A stretch of DNA of 64,000 bases from Anaerolineales bacterium (GTDB lineage Bacteria > Chloroflexota > Anaerolineae > Anaerolineales > Villigracilaceae), in the NCBI GenBank assembly GCA_014379595.1, contig JACMLM010000039.1, positions 1 through 64,000 on the forward strand, in the 5' to 3' direction. The translations under genes were made by a program, and so were the position numbers. This document shows positions 24,822 to 32,458 of the stretch, one piece after another (position 1 is the stretch's first letter; each line of letters begins with the position of its first letter). The notes under the pieces are model-generated. The model saw only the letters and a program-made list of their open reading frames with translations. It did not search any database and was not told where the DNA came from.

Positions 24822-26003
24822 TCAAAGGCGCAAGCCAGAATTCGTGTCAAAGAAATATAGACGCTCGGGGTCGATCTTCACATTGACCAATTGCCCAATA
24901 TTAAGTTTCATATCAAGAGGGCACATACTCGTATATGTGCGGTGACCAGTGCGGATATAAACCGTTTGACTCTGACGTGAATAATCAGGCTCAAGCGCTT
25001 CGACCTCACCCTTGAGCTGAATCTCGTTCGCTGAATTGGATTCAGCTGATAGTTTTACCGCTTCGCGCCGCATACCCAATGTTACAAGTTGACCATTTGT
25101 GACTTTAGTGAAAATATTCTTTGGGATTGGAATCAGATATTCGTCCAGAACCAGCTTGCCGCCAGAGATTGATCCGCCAGAAAAAAGATTCATCGGCGGC
25201 AGACCTAGAAATCCTGCAACAAATTCGCTGGCGGGATTATCCATCAATTCCTGATATGTTCCCACTTGTTCAATTCGTCCCTTGTGCATCACGACAATTT
25301 GATCGGCAAGCGCAATCGCTTCCACTTGATCGTGCGTGACATATAAACTGGTGATGCCAAAACGATGCAGCAGACGTTTGATCTCTGTGCGCGTTTGGAC
25401 GCGCAATTTTGCGTCGAGGTTGGAAAGTGGCTCATCGAAGAGAAACAATTTCGGCGCGCGGACAATGGCACGCGCAATCGCCACACGTTGTTTTTGTCCG
25501 CCAGATAATGTGCCTGGCCTGCGCGGCAGGAGTTCGTTGAAACCGATGCCCATCATTTCAGATGTGTAACGAATACGCTCATTCGTTTCTTCGTCGCTGA
25601 TCTTGCGCAGCTTGAAAAAGAACGAGAGATTGCCTTCATTGTTAAAGTTGGGATATAACGCATAATTCTGAAAGACCATGCCGATGTAACGATCTTTGGG
25701 AAGAATATTTTGTACGTCCTCCCCATCGTAAAGTACCTGACCTTTATAGTCACTAACGATACCCGCCACCACGCGCAGCAATGTACTTTTTCCACAACCT
25801 GATGGGCCGACCACAGCAAAGGTCTGTCCATTGGGGATGGTTAGATTTATATTATCTAAAGCCAGCACTCCACCCCCGTTGGGCGTTTCAACTGGCAAGT
25901 CCTCTTGTATGAGTTCTCTTTTCTTCTCAAACAAGCGAATTGCAGGGTCACGTAGAGAAGATGAATAGGAAAGGCTTACGTTATGAAGTTGTATCTCGGC
26001 CAC
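24822..26003 (-). CDS. ABC transporter ATP-binding protein, MalK/UgpC (CUT1 sugar) type
   Basis: 393 residues: Walker A GPSGCGKST, Q-loop, signature LSGGQKQRVAIARA, Walker B LFLFDEPLSNLD, H-loop VTHD, then a C-terminal TOBE-type domain as in MalK/UgpC. An N-terminal insertion of about 25 residues between the first strands (REL..EDLPVETPNGGGV) is unusual. No permease or binding-protein gene is nearby, so it is probably a shared ATPase serving several CUT1 importers, or one for a distant operon. Confidence 0.93.
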   Translation of the reverse strand: MAEIQLHNVSLSYSSSLRDPAIRLFEKKRELIQEDLPVETPNGGGVLALDNINLTIPNGQTFAVVGPSGCGKSTLLRVVAGIVSDYKGQVLYDGEDVQNILPKDRYIGMVFQNYALYPNFNNEGNLSFFFKLRKISDEETNERIRYTSEMMGIGFNELLPRRPGTLSGGQKQRVAIARAIVRAPKLFLFDEPLSNLDAKLRVQTRTEIKRLLHRFGITSLYVTHDQVEAIALADQIVVMHKGRIEQVGTYQELMDNPASEFVAGFLGLPPMNLFSGGSISGGKLVLDEYLIPIPKNIFTKVTNGQLVTLGMRREAVKLSAESNSANEIQLKGEVEALEPDYSRQSQTVYIRTGHRTYTSMCPLDMKLNIGQLVNVKIDPERLYFFDTNSGLRL

Positions 26004-26063
26004 AGGTTCTCTATATATAAGGGATAATGCTATAATTTACTCATTAGATTTTAACCTATGACT

Positions 26064-26172
26064 GTCTAACGTCCTAATTAAATTAGGCGTTTCCCCTAAA
26101 GGGGACCATGTAGTTGGAACGGTCTGTCTATAGGCAGTTAGTTGGAACTGACCATCTAAACACTAGTTGGGC
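26064..26172 (+). other. Candidate left boundary / attC-like site of cassette array
   Basis: GTCTAAC (26064-26070) fits the inverse core RYYYAAC and GTTGGGC (26166-26172) fits the core GTTRRRY. Internal pairing is weaker than in the two downstream sites, and TAGTTGGAAC occurs twice inside. Confidence 0.45.
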
Positions 26173-26184
26173 GCTAAAATCAAA

Positions 26185-26583
26185 ATGAAAATTACAGAAA
26201 AACTCACATCGTATCTTGGAATCGCCGACATTGACTATCTCTGTGCGCGCTTATTATTTATGTCAGGTTTTCCAATTGTTGCTATGGCAAAGGCAGCTGA
26301 ATCGCTTGAGAAATTGTTGAAGCTTTCTATTGTGTTATTAGCAAGAATTTATTCAGGTATTGAATTGACCGACGATCAATTGAAGAATGAATATGGTCAT
26401 GATTTGCGCAAACTCTTGGATGGCTATAATAAAATGGCACCACCTGAGGTCAAGCTAATTGGCAACACTGAAATATTGGAGAATCTGCGCAAAGCATACA
26501 ATCTCCGTTATACAGCAAAGAATAAGGACATAAAGCTTGCTTTCGCATTAGACGAGTTCGACAATTGGTACGTATATCTGTGA
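26185..26583 (+). CDS. HEPN-like small protein, first cassette
   Basis: 132 residues. The helical pattern AKAAESLEKLLKLSI...YGHDLRKLLDGY strongly resembles PF05168-type HEPN proteins, but no Rx4-6H catalytic motif is visible, so it may be a non-catalytic member. ATG 26185 follows the GTTGGGC core by 12 bases and lacks a clear Shine-Dalgarno. After the TGA at 26581, the same frame stays open through 26814, giving another 70 residues from ATG 26602, so the gene may be a truncated longer protein or two adjacent ORFs. Confidence 0.7.
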   Translation: MKITEKLTSYLGIADIDYLCARLLFMSGFPIVAMAKAAESLEKLLKLSIVLLARIYSGIELTDDQLKNEYGHDLRKLLDGYNKMAPPEVKLIGNTEILENLRKAYNLRYTAKNKDIKLAFALDEFDNWYVYL

Positions 26584-26601
26584 AACAATATAGTCCACAA
26601 C

Positions 26602-26814
26602 ATGCCAATTGAGTTGAAAGATGAAGCAAGGCAATTTGGAACCTTCTACGGAAAGATGTATGAATCGGGATTGCCAGAAATACTGTCTCAGTATCAAACA
26701 TTGCGTCCTGGTGATATTTTGCGACTCCACAACAGAATGTTTGACCAATTAGTTATTGACTTAGAATGTCCGTTATGTAAGTACCGAACCGAGTCTAGTG
26801 AACAGCAAACCTAG
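26602..26814 (+). CDS. Short in-frame continuation ORF, same cassette
   Basis: 70 residues (MPIELKDEARQFG...), ending with CPLCKYR, in the same frame as the preceding HEPN-like gene and separated from it by one TGA and six codons. No ribosome-binding site is visible. It may be the C-terminal part of the same protein after a nonsense mutation. It ends just before the attC-like site at 26834. Confidence 0.45.
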   Translation: MPIELKDEARQFGTFYGKMYESGLPEILSQYQTLRPGDILRLHNRMFDQLVIDLECPLCKYRTESSEQQT

Positions 26815-26833
26815 TGAAACGTTCGGCAAAAGC

Positions 26834-26964
26834 GCCCAACACAGCGTCGTGCACCCGACTCGTGGGAGTCTGCGCGATTTACAAGCAGTTTTCTGGCTTC
26901 GAGTTTTTTTCTGCTCCCAAGCAGAGTCCACGCACCCCAGCGCCGGTAATGCAAACCGTTAGGC
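26834..26964 (+). other. attC-like recombination site 1
   Basis: 131 bp from the inverse core GCCCAAC (26834-26840) to the core GTTAGGC (26958-26964). It has a central palindromic part (GACTCGTGGGAGTC; CTGCTCCCAAGCAG) and GCAAACCGTTAGGC at its right end. Length and layout match long attC sites such as VCR-type. Segments of it recur at 27675, 28741, 29417 and 30540. Confidence 0.8.
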
Positions 26965-26997
26965 GGAAGTATTACCAACTATCTTACGAGGATACAT

Positions 26998-27627
26998 ATG
27001 TCTACAAACAGGTCAAATATTCCCGCAAAGAGAAAGACGATAGAACCCGCAATTTTGGCAGCAATCATCGCTGGTATTACAACGATAATTGTTGCACTTA
27101 TTTCCTACTATGGTAGTCTAACGACCGTTACACTTGCAATTGAGGCCACCCAAACAGCTGAAGCGGCAAACAGTACAGGTACACCTACTCCACCTAGAAC
27201 ACCAACCCTTACAATAGTCACGGCAGTCTCCACTGGAACTCTTTCCCTCAAAGATCAAGTCGCTGTTTTGGCGAACGAGGTTAGTTCCCTCCAAACCCAA
27301 GTTGCAGTGGACAAGAATCTAAAGCAGGAATTAGATTCGGTTACTAATCGACTGAGTGAAATGGAGAATGTAATTGAAAAAAATCCCAGCGAAGCAATGG
27401 CATATGTAGTCCTAAGAAAAGATTTGGATGAAGCACAAAGCAATATCAAAGACCTGCAATTGCGTCTTACAAGTTCATGGACTCAAAATCTACCGCTCTA
27501 TGGTTTGGTTGTTACAGTGGGCTTTACTTTGTTGAGTATTGTTAGAAGTGATAGAAAACAAAATCAGGAGCAGAATAGAGAAAATTCTAGCAATAAGGAA
27601 CGTAGAGAAAATCAGAAATATGAATAA
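26998..27627 (+). CDS. Coiled-coil membrane protein, cassette gene
   Basis: 209 residues: a cytoplasmic start, a membrane helix at about 18-38, a Thr/Pro-rich stretch, a coiled coil (about 85-150: LKQELDSVTNRLSEMENVIE...), a second membrane helix (about 165-185) and a charged C-terminal tail rich in N, Q and R. It starts after TTACGAGGATACAT, 33 bases into the cassette. The layout suggests an inner-membrane protein with an extracytoplasmic coiled coil; no named family. Confidence 0.75.
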   Translation: MSTNRSNIPAKRKTIEPAILAAIIAGITTIIVALISYYGSLTTVTLAIEATQTAEAANSTGTPTPPRTPTLTIVTAVSTGTLSLKDQVAVLANEVSSLQTQVAVDKNLKQELDSVTNRLSEMENVIEKNPSEAMAYVVLRKDLDEAQSNIKDLQLRLTSSWTQNLPLYGLVVTVGFTLLSIVRSDRKQNQEQNRENSSNKERRENQKYE

Positions 27628-27674
27628 TATCTGATTCATGTTTTAGCAGAATTATCACTTCATCGCCGTTCACC

Positions 27675-27807
27675 GCCTAACACAGCATGCACCCGACTGG
27701 TGGGACGCTTCGCGGTGCGTTTTCGGGCATTTTCCTCGCTTCGGGTTTTTTCTGCTTCCAAACAGAATCTCAATCCGCCCAAAATCCGCGAACGCAAACC
27801 GTTAGTC
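27675..27807 (+). other. attC-like recombination site 2
   Basis: 133 bp from GCCTAAC (27675-27681) to GTTAGTC (27801-27807). It starts with the same CACAGC..GCACCCGACT run as site 1 and carries GCTTCGGGTTTTTTCTGC and AACGCAAACCGTTAG. The terminal core deviates by one base from GTTRRRY. Confidence 0.78.
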
Positions 27808-27828
27808 CGGCTTCGCCCCTCAACAACT

Positions 27829-28617
27829 ATGAACATTAATGCTCTTATTGCTCAGTTTCCAGTCTCTTTATCAATCTCAAGAAATTTGGAAATTATTGAT
27901 TCAGTATTACAGCAAACAAATGTTGGCGATTTGGTGATATTTCCCGAAGGTTCAATATCTGGTTACTCTACCGATACATCTTTTTTAAAACAAATTAATA
28001 ACCCTGCCTTGCTGAAAGGCATAAAACACCTTCAAGCAGAGGCTGAGAACCGAAAAATAAATGTTTGGGCGGGAACCTGTGTAAATATAAACAATAAATG
28101 GTTCAATGCCGCATATGGTTTTTCGGCTGATGGCAAAACGCGGGTTTATCACAAGATTAATTTAGCCAACCATGAGCGCGGTTCTTTTTCATCAGGCAAT
28201 AGCCTTCCCATATTTGAATTGAATATGTTCGGTGAGAAAATTGTAATTGGAGTTCAAATCTGTCGTGAGTTGCGTTTTCCCGAGCAATGGGGCTTGCTTG
28301 CGCGTCGTGGAGCACAAATTATCTTGCACTTAAATAATGCCATTGGCGATAGTTCATATCAGTCTGTTTGGAAAAGTCACCTTGTTAGCAGAGCAGCAGA
28401 AACACAGCGGTTTGTTCTGAGTGCCAACAATGCCGCGACAGAACAAATCAGCCCCACGATTGCCATAGCCCCTGATGGGCATATCATCGGAGAAGTCGTT
28501 TCATCTAAATTAGATGTTCTGCACGTCGAACTCGATTTATCAAAGGTATCTAATTGGTATCTCAATCAAAGTCGAACTGATGTAGTTGAGATAAAATCAA
28601 ACCAAAACGCCGCTTAA
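27829..28617 (+). CDS. Carbon-nitrogen hydrolase (nitrilase superfamily), cassette gene
   Basis: 262 residues. Catalytic triad landmarks of the CN-hydrolase family are in order: Glu in VIFPEGSISGY, Lys in RVYHKINLANHERG and Cys in IGVQICRELRFPE. The family cleaves amides or nitriles. ATG 27829 is chosen because the open frame before it is translated attC sequence. AT-rich, no Shine-Dalgarno. An enzyme-encoding cassette is well within what integron arrays carry. Confidence 0.9.
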   Translation: MNINALIAQFPVSLSISRNLEIIDSVLQQTNVGDLVIFPEGSISGYSTDTSFLKQINNPALLKGIKHLQAEAENRKINVWAGTCVNINNKWFNAAYGFSADGKTRVYHKINLANHERGSFSSGNSLPIFELNMFGEKIVIGVQICRELRFPEQWGLLARRGAQIILHLNNAIGDSSYQSVWKSHLVSRAAETQRFVLSANNAATEQISPTIAIAPDGHIIGEVVSSKLDVLHVELDLSKVSNWYLNQSRTDVVEIKSNQNAA

Positions 28618-28676
28618 GAAAGTGTCCTGCACGAATACCAGGATAATAATGAACTGGCCCCACCCGTCTTTCGACA

Positions 28677-28743
28677 CCCTCCCCAAATACGACATGGAAA
28701 TCTGGGAAGGGATTCAAGGTACACTGGTCGTATTTGGAGAGGG
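28677..28743. repeat. Inverted repeat related to the hairpin at 2429-2533
   Basis: CCCTCCCCAAATACGAC (28677-28693) pairs with 28727-28743 with one mismatch, around a 33-nt centre. The CCTCCCC(C)AAAT(A/G)CG arm is shared with the hairpin in front of the DUF559 gene. Confidence 0.8.
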
Positions 28744-28806
28744 ACCTGGCTTCGAGTTTATACTGCGCTCAAGCAGAGTCCACGCCCGCCCGCTCGTAAC
28801 TAATAC
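28741..28806 (+). other. Degenerate attC remnant 3
   Basis: GGCTTCGAGTTTATACTGC...CAAGCAGAGTCCACGC matches the central part of attC site 1 (26896-26933), but the terminal cores are eroded. The inverted repeat at 28677-28743 directly abuts it and may have disrupted it. Confidence 0.6.
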
Positions 28807-28860
28807 TATAGTCACACTCACCCATTTATAAACCAGAGACGGTACGATAGGATATATCAT

Positions 28861-29388
28861 ATGAATCTACAAGTGGTCGTCCAAGTCGCTTTTTTTCTCC
28901 TTATCCTTTTCCTTCCTAGCGTCATATTGGGACTGATGGTGCGAATTACTCCTATTTACCAGATCACTCAAAATAAATCCTGGATGCGGTCTGTAATCAT
29001 CTTGGGAATAGGACTATTTTGCTGGTGGATTACCGTGACATTGCTTACGTGGGTGGCAGCCTATATTTTCTACAACGTTGCTGTTTATTATTTTGATACG
29101 TCTCTTGGATTAGTGGATGGCATCACGCGCGACAATGTTACGCAATATAATTTTGCAACCATCAATGAACTGTGGCTCCGTCAAATCGTTCCTAGCTGGT
29201 TTAAGCAAGCATGTTTTAACGAGAACCCAATCGTGTGTCAACTCGCTGATGCAGTAGATAAGCTAGGTTCAATCGATGGTGTCGTGGGTTTATTGTTTGG
29301 ATTAGCGCTTGTTCCTACATTCCTAAATCTACTATTGAGTCGGCATTTCACTCGTCCGCATTCCACCCTTAAACCAAATATGTCCTAA
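28861..29388 (+). CDS. Membrane protein, cassette gene
   Basis: 175 residues with three probable transmembrane helices (about 5-27, 42-70 and 138-158). A polar middle section carries a CFNENPIVCQ pair of cysteines. No recognised domain. It starts without a strong ribosome-binding site and lies between two attC remnants on the same strand as the other cassette genes. Confidence 0.72.
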   Translation: MNLQVVVQVAFFLLILFLPSVILGLMVRITPIYQITQNKSWMRSVIILGIGLFCWWITVTLLTWVAAYIFYNVAVYYFDTSLGLVDGITRDNVTQYNFATINELWLRQIVPSWFKQACFNENPIVCQLADAVDKLGSIDGVVGLLFGLALVPTFLNLLLSRHFTRPHSTLKPNMS

Positions 29389-29416
29389 AAGATCAGGATA
29401 ACCCTGGCACTGCCCC

Positions 29417-29523
29417 AGGGCAAGTGTAATGCACACCTTTGCTACGCTTCGCGTAACTTCGAGTTTTTTCTGCTCCCAAGCAGAGTCCAGGCGAATATTC
29501 GACGTCGGGATTGGCCGTTATAT
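29417..29523 (+). other. Degenerate attC remnant 4
   Basis: GGGCAAGTGTAATGCACACC resembles the left part of site 1, and CTTCGAGTTTTTTCTGC...AAGCAGAGTCCA matches its centre almost exactly. The right core reads GTTATAT. Confidence 0.65.
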
Positions 29524-29584
29524 TTCCGCCAAGAAAGTAACCTTCCTTTGAAAACTAAATTTTGATATTGTATTCAAGAAACTT

Positions 29585-29986
29585 ATGACAGATAAAGAAG
29601 AAGACCAGCGAATACCAATTTGTCCATCTTGCGGTCAACCTTTTACGGTTAGCCTTTTGGATAAGGTTAAATTGATTTTTTTCATATTGTTACTTGGATA
29701 TGTAGTATTGAGCATGATCCTGCTTGTGATGAGTGTGCCTGCTGAATTGAGAAGACATCAAACAAATCCACTACCACCATGGGATTCATGGCTGCAACCG
29801 TTTTCTAACGAACCGATTTTCAAGATATTTGTAGGAGGTAGCGTATTAATAGGTGTTCTTATATTATATTGGGACTGGTTACAGAACATTTATAAAAATT
29901 GGCAGATGAAACGGGGAAACCCGTTAGAGAAACGTGAGAAAGTATACAAATACATATGTCATTCTTGTGGACAACAATGGGATTAA
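29585..29986 (+). CDS. Membrane protein with split zinc-ribbon ends, cassette gene
   Basis: 133 residues. A CxxC knuckle near the N-terminus (CPSCGQPF) and a second CxxC at the C-terminus (CHSCGQQWD) bracket two transmembrane segments (about 27-50 and 80-98). If both ends face the cytoplasm, the four cysteines could form one zinc ribbon. Unknown family. It lies only 36 bases from the following GIY-YIG gene with no attC between, so both may sit in one cassette. Confidence 0.75.
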   Translation: MTDKEEDQRIPICPSCGQPFTVSLLDKVKLIFFILLLGYVVLSMILLVMSVPAELRRHQTNPLPPWDSWLQPFSNEPIFKIFVGGSVLIGVLILYWDWLQNIYKNWQMKRGNPLEKREKVYKYICHSCGQQWD

Positions 29987-30022
29987 TATGCATCTGATGA
30001 AATTTTCTTTTTGTGACTCTCT

Positions 30023-30517
30023 ATGAACAGTGAAAACGTCGCAATACCACTTAAGCGATTCTTGCTCGTCACCCAATGTCCTGTATCCTGGAAAGGCCTG
30101 GATCTATATCTATTTCGAGATGAAAACACTGTGTTCTACGTTGGTCAGTCCTATATGGCCTTTGCCCGCGTTTGGGAACATTTACTTAGTGGCTTCAAAG
30201 GACACTCAATTGTTGGGCGTTTTGTTTGGTGTAATTGGCCAAAATCAATGAATTTCACAATCGAATTGTTGAGCTCGCAATCTGAACAATTTTGTGATGT
30301 CAGGAATGAATTAAATGCTTCTGAACGGTTACTTATCCAGCGTTGGTCACCTTGCTTTAATATATCGCAGAATAATCAGCCACTATCTTTGCCAAATATC
30401 TATTTACCGCCCAATGCCCCATTCAGACGCAGACAAAGCTTAAATAAGTTAATCCACGAGGCAGAGCGAGCAGTGAAAGCAGACGATACGAAACTTTGGT
30501 TAGAAAATATGGAGTAG
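30023..30517 (+). CDS. GIY-YIG-like nuclease domain protein, cassette gene
   Basis: 164 residues. YLFRDENTVFYVGQS followed by an Arg-x-x-Glu-His stretch (ARVWEHL) matches the GIY-YIG pattern (first motif variant L-Y-L, second Y-V-G), and a later NASERLLIQRWSPCFN resembles the family's Glu and Asn blocks. Such domains occur in homing endonucleases, UvrC and small unknown proteins. No signal peptide. The motifs suggest a nuclease fold; activity is unproven. Confidence 0.78.
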   Translation: MNSENVAIPLKRFLLVTQCPVSWKGLDLYLFRDENTVFYVGQSYMAFARVWEHLLSGFKGHSIVGRFVWCNWPKSMNFTIELLSSQSEQFCDVRNELNASERLLIQRWSPCFNISQNNQPLSLPNIYLPPNAPFRRRQSLNKLIHEAERAVKADDTKLWLENME

Positions 30518-30539
30518 CAAAAACACTATCCAGCAAAGC

Positions 30540-30605
30540 GCGCAAGTGTAACTCAAGTTTTTTCTGCTTTCAACATTGTCCACATTCACTTCAGTAATAA
30601 TTCCT
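30540..30605 (+). other. Degenerate attC remnant 5 (right end of the array)
   Basis: GCGCAAGTGTAACTCAAGTTTTTTCTGC...TTGTCCAC matches the left and central part of the other sites. A lone GTCTAAC at 30653-30659 mirrors the one at 26064 and may mark the array's right edge. Confidence 0.5.
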
Positions 30606-30691
30606 CATAATGGGTACTAAATTAAAAAACCTTGTATATCTAGCGGAACTTTGTCTAACCGCTAGGCGTCCTTACCTGCAAGGAGACCCTA

Positions 30692-31393
30692 ATGAAAAAA
30701 CCATTTCCCTTATTTCTGTTGATGAGCATCTTAACAATTAATGCCTGCGCCCCACTGGAGGCTCCCACTACTCCCGAGCCTGTTGTATCTGTAGTGACTG
30801 AAGTTCCAACGGTTGTTTTGCCCACGGCAGCAGACCAAGCATCAGATTTGAAATTGTACGCAAACAGCACCTTCGGACTGGGATTTCAATATCCATCCAG
30901 CTGGTATGGGCCTGATGAATATGTATCAGAACAAACTCTGCGTGTTGCTATTGGGTCTGATGTGGTGTATCCATACGGAGAGCCGCCAGCACAACCTTCT
31001 GAAGTCAAGAATTCCTATTTGGTCGTACTCCAATATTCAAAGAATGATCAGAACACGTATTGGAAAGAAACCTACCAATCATTGATCAACCTGCAAGACG
31101 GCGAGTCTTATTCTGATGCAAGAAACATGGTCATCCGAGTCAGGCAGCTCAACCTTGGAAGATTTCAGGGAATTGAATATACATCCACTCTTTCAGAGAC
31201 GGCACAAACAGACCCGATCTACTCCAGGCAAGTCATTCTGTTTGATGAGCAATCGAACGTATTGACCATCATGGGCACACCCAATAATGTGGAGTTCACC
31301 AGTGAAACAGGATGGCGTGATATTTATCAGACAATAGATGCAGCAAATATGCCGCTCTTTCACCAAATTGTAGAATCGCTCACAATGGAGTAA
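30692..31393 (+). CDS. Putative lipoprotein, unknown function
   Basis: 233 residues. Lipoprotein signal (MSILTINAC), a Pro/Thr/Val linker to about residue 48, then one alpha/beta domain with F-G-x-x-F-Q-Y-P-x-x-W near the start, a pattern seen in several PsbP-like or lipoprotein families. Strong AAGGAG site. A 16-bp perfect terminator follows at 31455-31490. Confidence 0.82.
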   Translation: MKKPFPLFLLMSILTINACAPLEAPTTPEPVVSVVTEVPTVVLPTAADQASDLKLYANSTFGLGFQYPSSWYGPDEYVSEQTLRVAIGSDVVYPYGEPPAQPSEVKNSYLVVLQYSKNDQNTYWKETYQSLINLQDGESYSDARNMVIRVRQLNLGRFQGIEYTSTLSETAQTDPIYSRQVILFDEQSNVLTIMGTPNNVEFTSETGWRDIYQTIDAANMPLFHQIVESLTME

Positions 31394-31454
31394 GTGATCT
31401 TCGCTATAGTTCTACAATATATTTAAAAAAGATACAATTAAGGATAAATCTAAA

Positions 31455-31490
31455 ATAACACGGCCTACAAAGGATTGTAGGCCGTGTTAT
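31455..31490 (+). terminator. Terminator after lipoprotein gene
   Basis: ATAACACGGCCTACAA pairs perfectly with TTGTAGGCCGTGTTAT around an AGGA loop. It has no long T-run, but this is the only plausible end for the upstream unit. Confidence 0.7.
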
Positions 31491-31525
31491 GATTCTTGTA
31501 GATAAAAAGATAAGGAGCAAAACGG

Positions 31526-31771
31526 ATGACAAAAGTTATTACCAGTGAAGATTGTGGCAATTCCCCAAAAAATATATTCCTTGAGAAACTAACCATAGCC
31601 TTCGCCAAAAATGATTTCAAATTCATCCTTAATAGTGTCACTGATGATATTCGAAGGAAAAGATGACTTTGCCAAAGGATCCGTCATTTATAGCATTCTC
31701 GCCAGTGAATGGCCCGATGTGAAACGACATCTTGAATTTCGGTTGATCCGTCACGGAAGTATAGGGAGCTA
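31526..31771 (+). pseudogene. Broken NTF2-like (SnoaL-type) protein gene
   Basis: A good AAGGAG site precedes ATG 31526. The frame gives 46 residues (MTKVITSEDCGNSPKN...FILNSVTDDIRRKR) that match the start of small NTF2-like proteins, then stops at TGA. A shifted frame continues with GKDDFAKG, as expected from the family, then diverges and stops at 31771. Remaining helix and sheet are absent, so this is a deletion/frameshift remnant. The assignment rests on the conserved TSEDCGNSPKN start. Confidence 0.7.
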
Positions 31772-31879
31772 AACGGCTATTCTCACTAAACATTCATAAA
31801 AGGAATAAAACTCAGTTTTGCCTGTTACGTTTTACAGCCTCCAGCAACTTATTAATGTGTACACAAACACTGGAGGTTT

Positions 31880-32458
31880 ATGAATTCTCTTATGAAAACA
31901 GGATCGACAAGTCCGCCAATGGACGATATACAACTTGCACAATTATCCCGCACCGATTCGGATGCATTTGCAGAGTTGTATCAACGCCATGTCACGCGGG
32001 TTTATCGCTATCACATGGCACATGTGGGGAATGTCAAAGACGCCGAAGACCTCACCTCGCAAACTTTCATCGCTGCACTTGAGAGCATAAAATCTTTTCG
32101 AGGCACAGGTTCCTTTGCAGCGTGGATATTTGGGATCGCTGCCAATAAAAAGGCGATGTTCTTTCGAAGCAGCAAACCTCAAGTCGAGTTGGATGAAGCG
32201 CTTCATATCTCAAGCCCCAAGTTGGCTTCTGATCGTTTAGCGAATCAGCATTTACAACTTGACTCCATTACTCGTGCCCTCAAACAACTCAGTTCAGATC
32301 GCGCCGATGCCATCACATTGATATTCTTCGGCGGGCTTTCCAATATAGAAGCCAGCCGTGTGATGAAAAAAAGTGAAGCCTCTGTAAAAATGCTCGTCTC
32401 ACGCGGGCTACAAGACCTGCGCGAACGAACCTCCCTCAGATTGGAGGTGGAAGAATGA
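31880..32458 (+). CDS. ECF-type RNA polymerase sigma factor
   Basis: 192 residues. Sigma region 2 is at about 20-90 (AFAELYQRHVTRVYRYHMA, DAEDLTSQTF, GSFAAWIFGIAANK) and region 4 at about 125-180 (LSSDRADAITLIFFGGLSNIEAS..SEASVKMLVSRG, abbreviated). It directs transcription of a small regulon. GGAGG lies just before the ATG. Its stop overlaps the start of the next gene (ATGA), the usual layout for a sigma factor and its membrane regulator. Confidence 0.93.
   Translation: MNSLMKTGSTSPPMDDIQLAQLSRTDSDAFAELYQRHVTRVYRYHMAHVGNVKDAEDLTSQTFIAALESIKSFRGTGSFAAWIFGIAANKKAMFFRSSKPQVELDEALHISSPKLASDRLANQHLQLDSITRALKQLSSDRADAITLIFFGGLSNIEASRVMKKSEASVKMLVSRGLQDLRERTSLRLEVEE

Noticed and set aside
26814-27116. 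100-residue ORF spanning the first attC-like site
   Set aside because: It overlaps the attC site and the start of the coiled-coil cassette gene in another frame; composition is not protein-like.
27700-27828. N-terminal extension of the nitrilase frame by 43 residues
   Set aside because: It is translated from the attC-like site at 27675-27807; family similarity starts at ATG 27829.
28649-28831. Possible small ORF after the nitrilase gene
   Set aside because: It consists of the inverted repeat (28677-28743) and an attC remnant, with no RBS and no recognised protein similarity.
26041-30700. An integron integrase gene (intI) within or beside the cassette array
   Set aside because: Looked for a tyrosine-recombinase frame on both strands next to the array; none of the open frames shows the R...HxxR...Y pattern.
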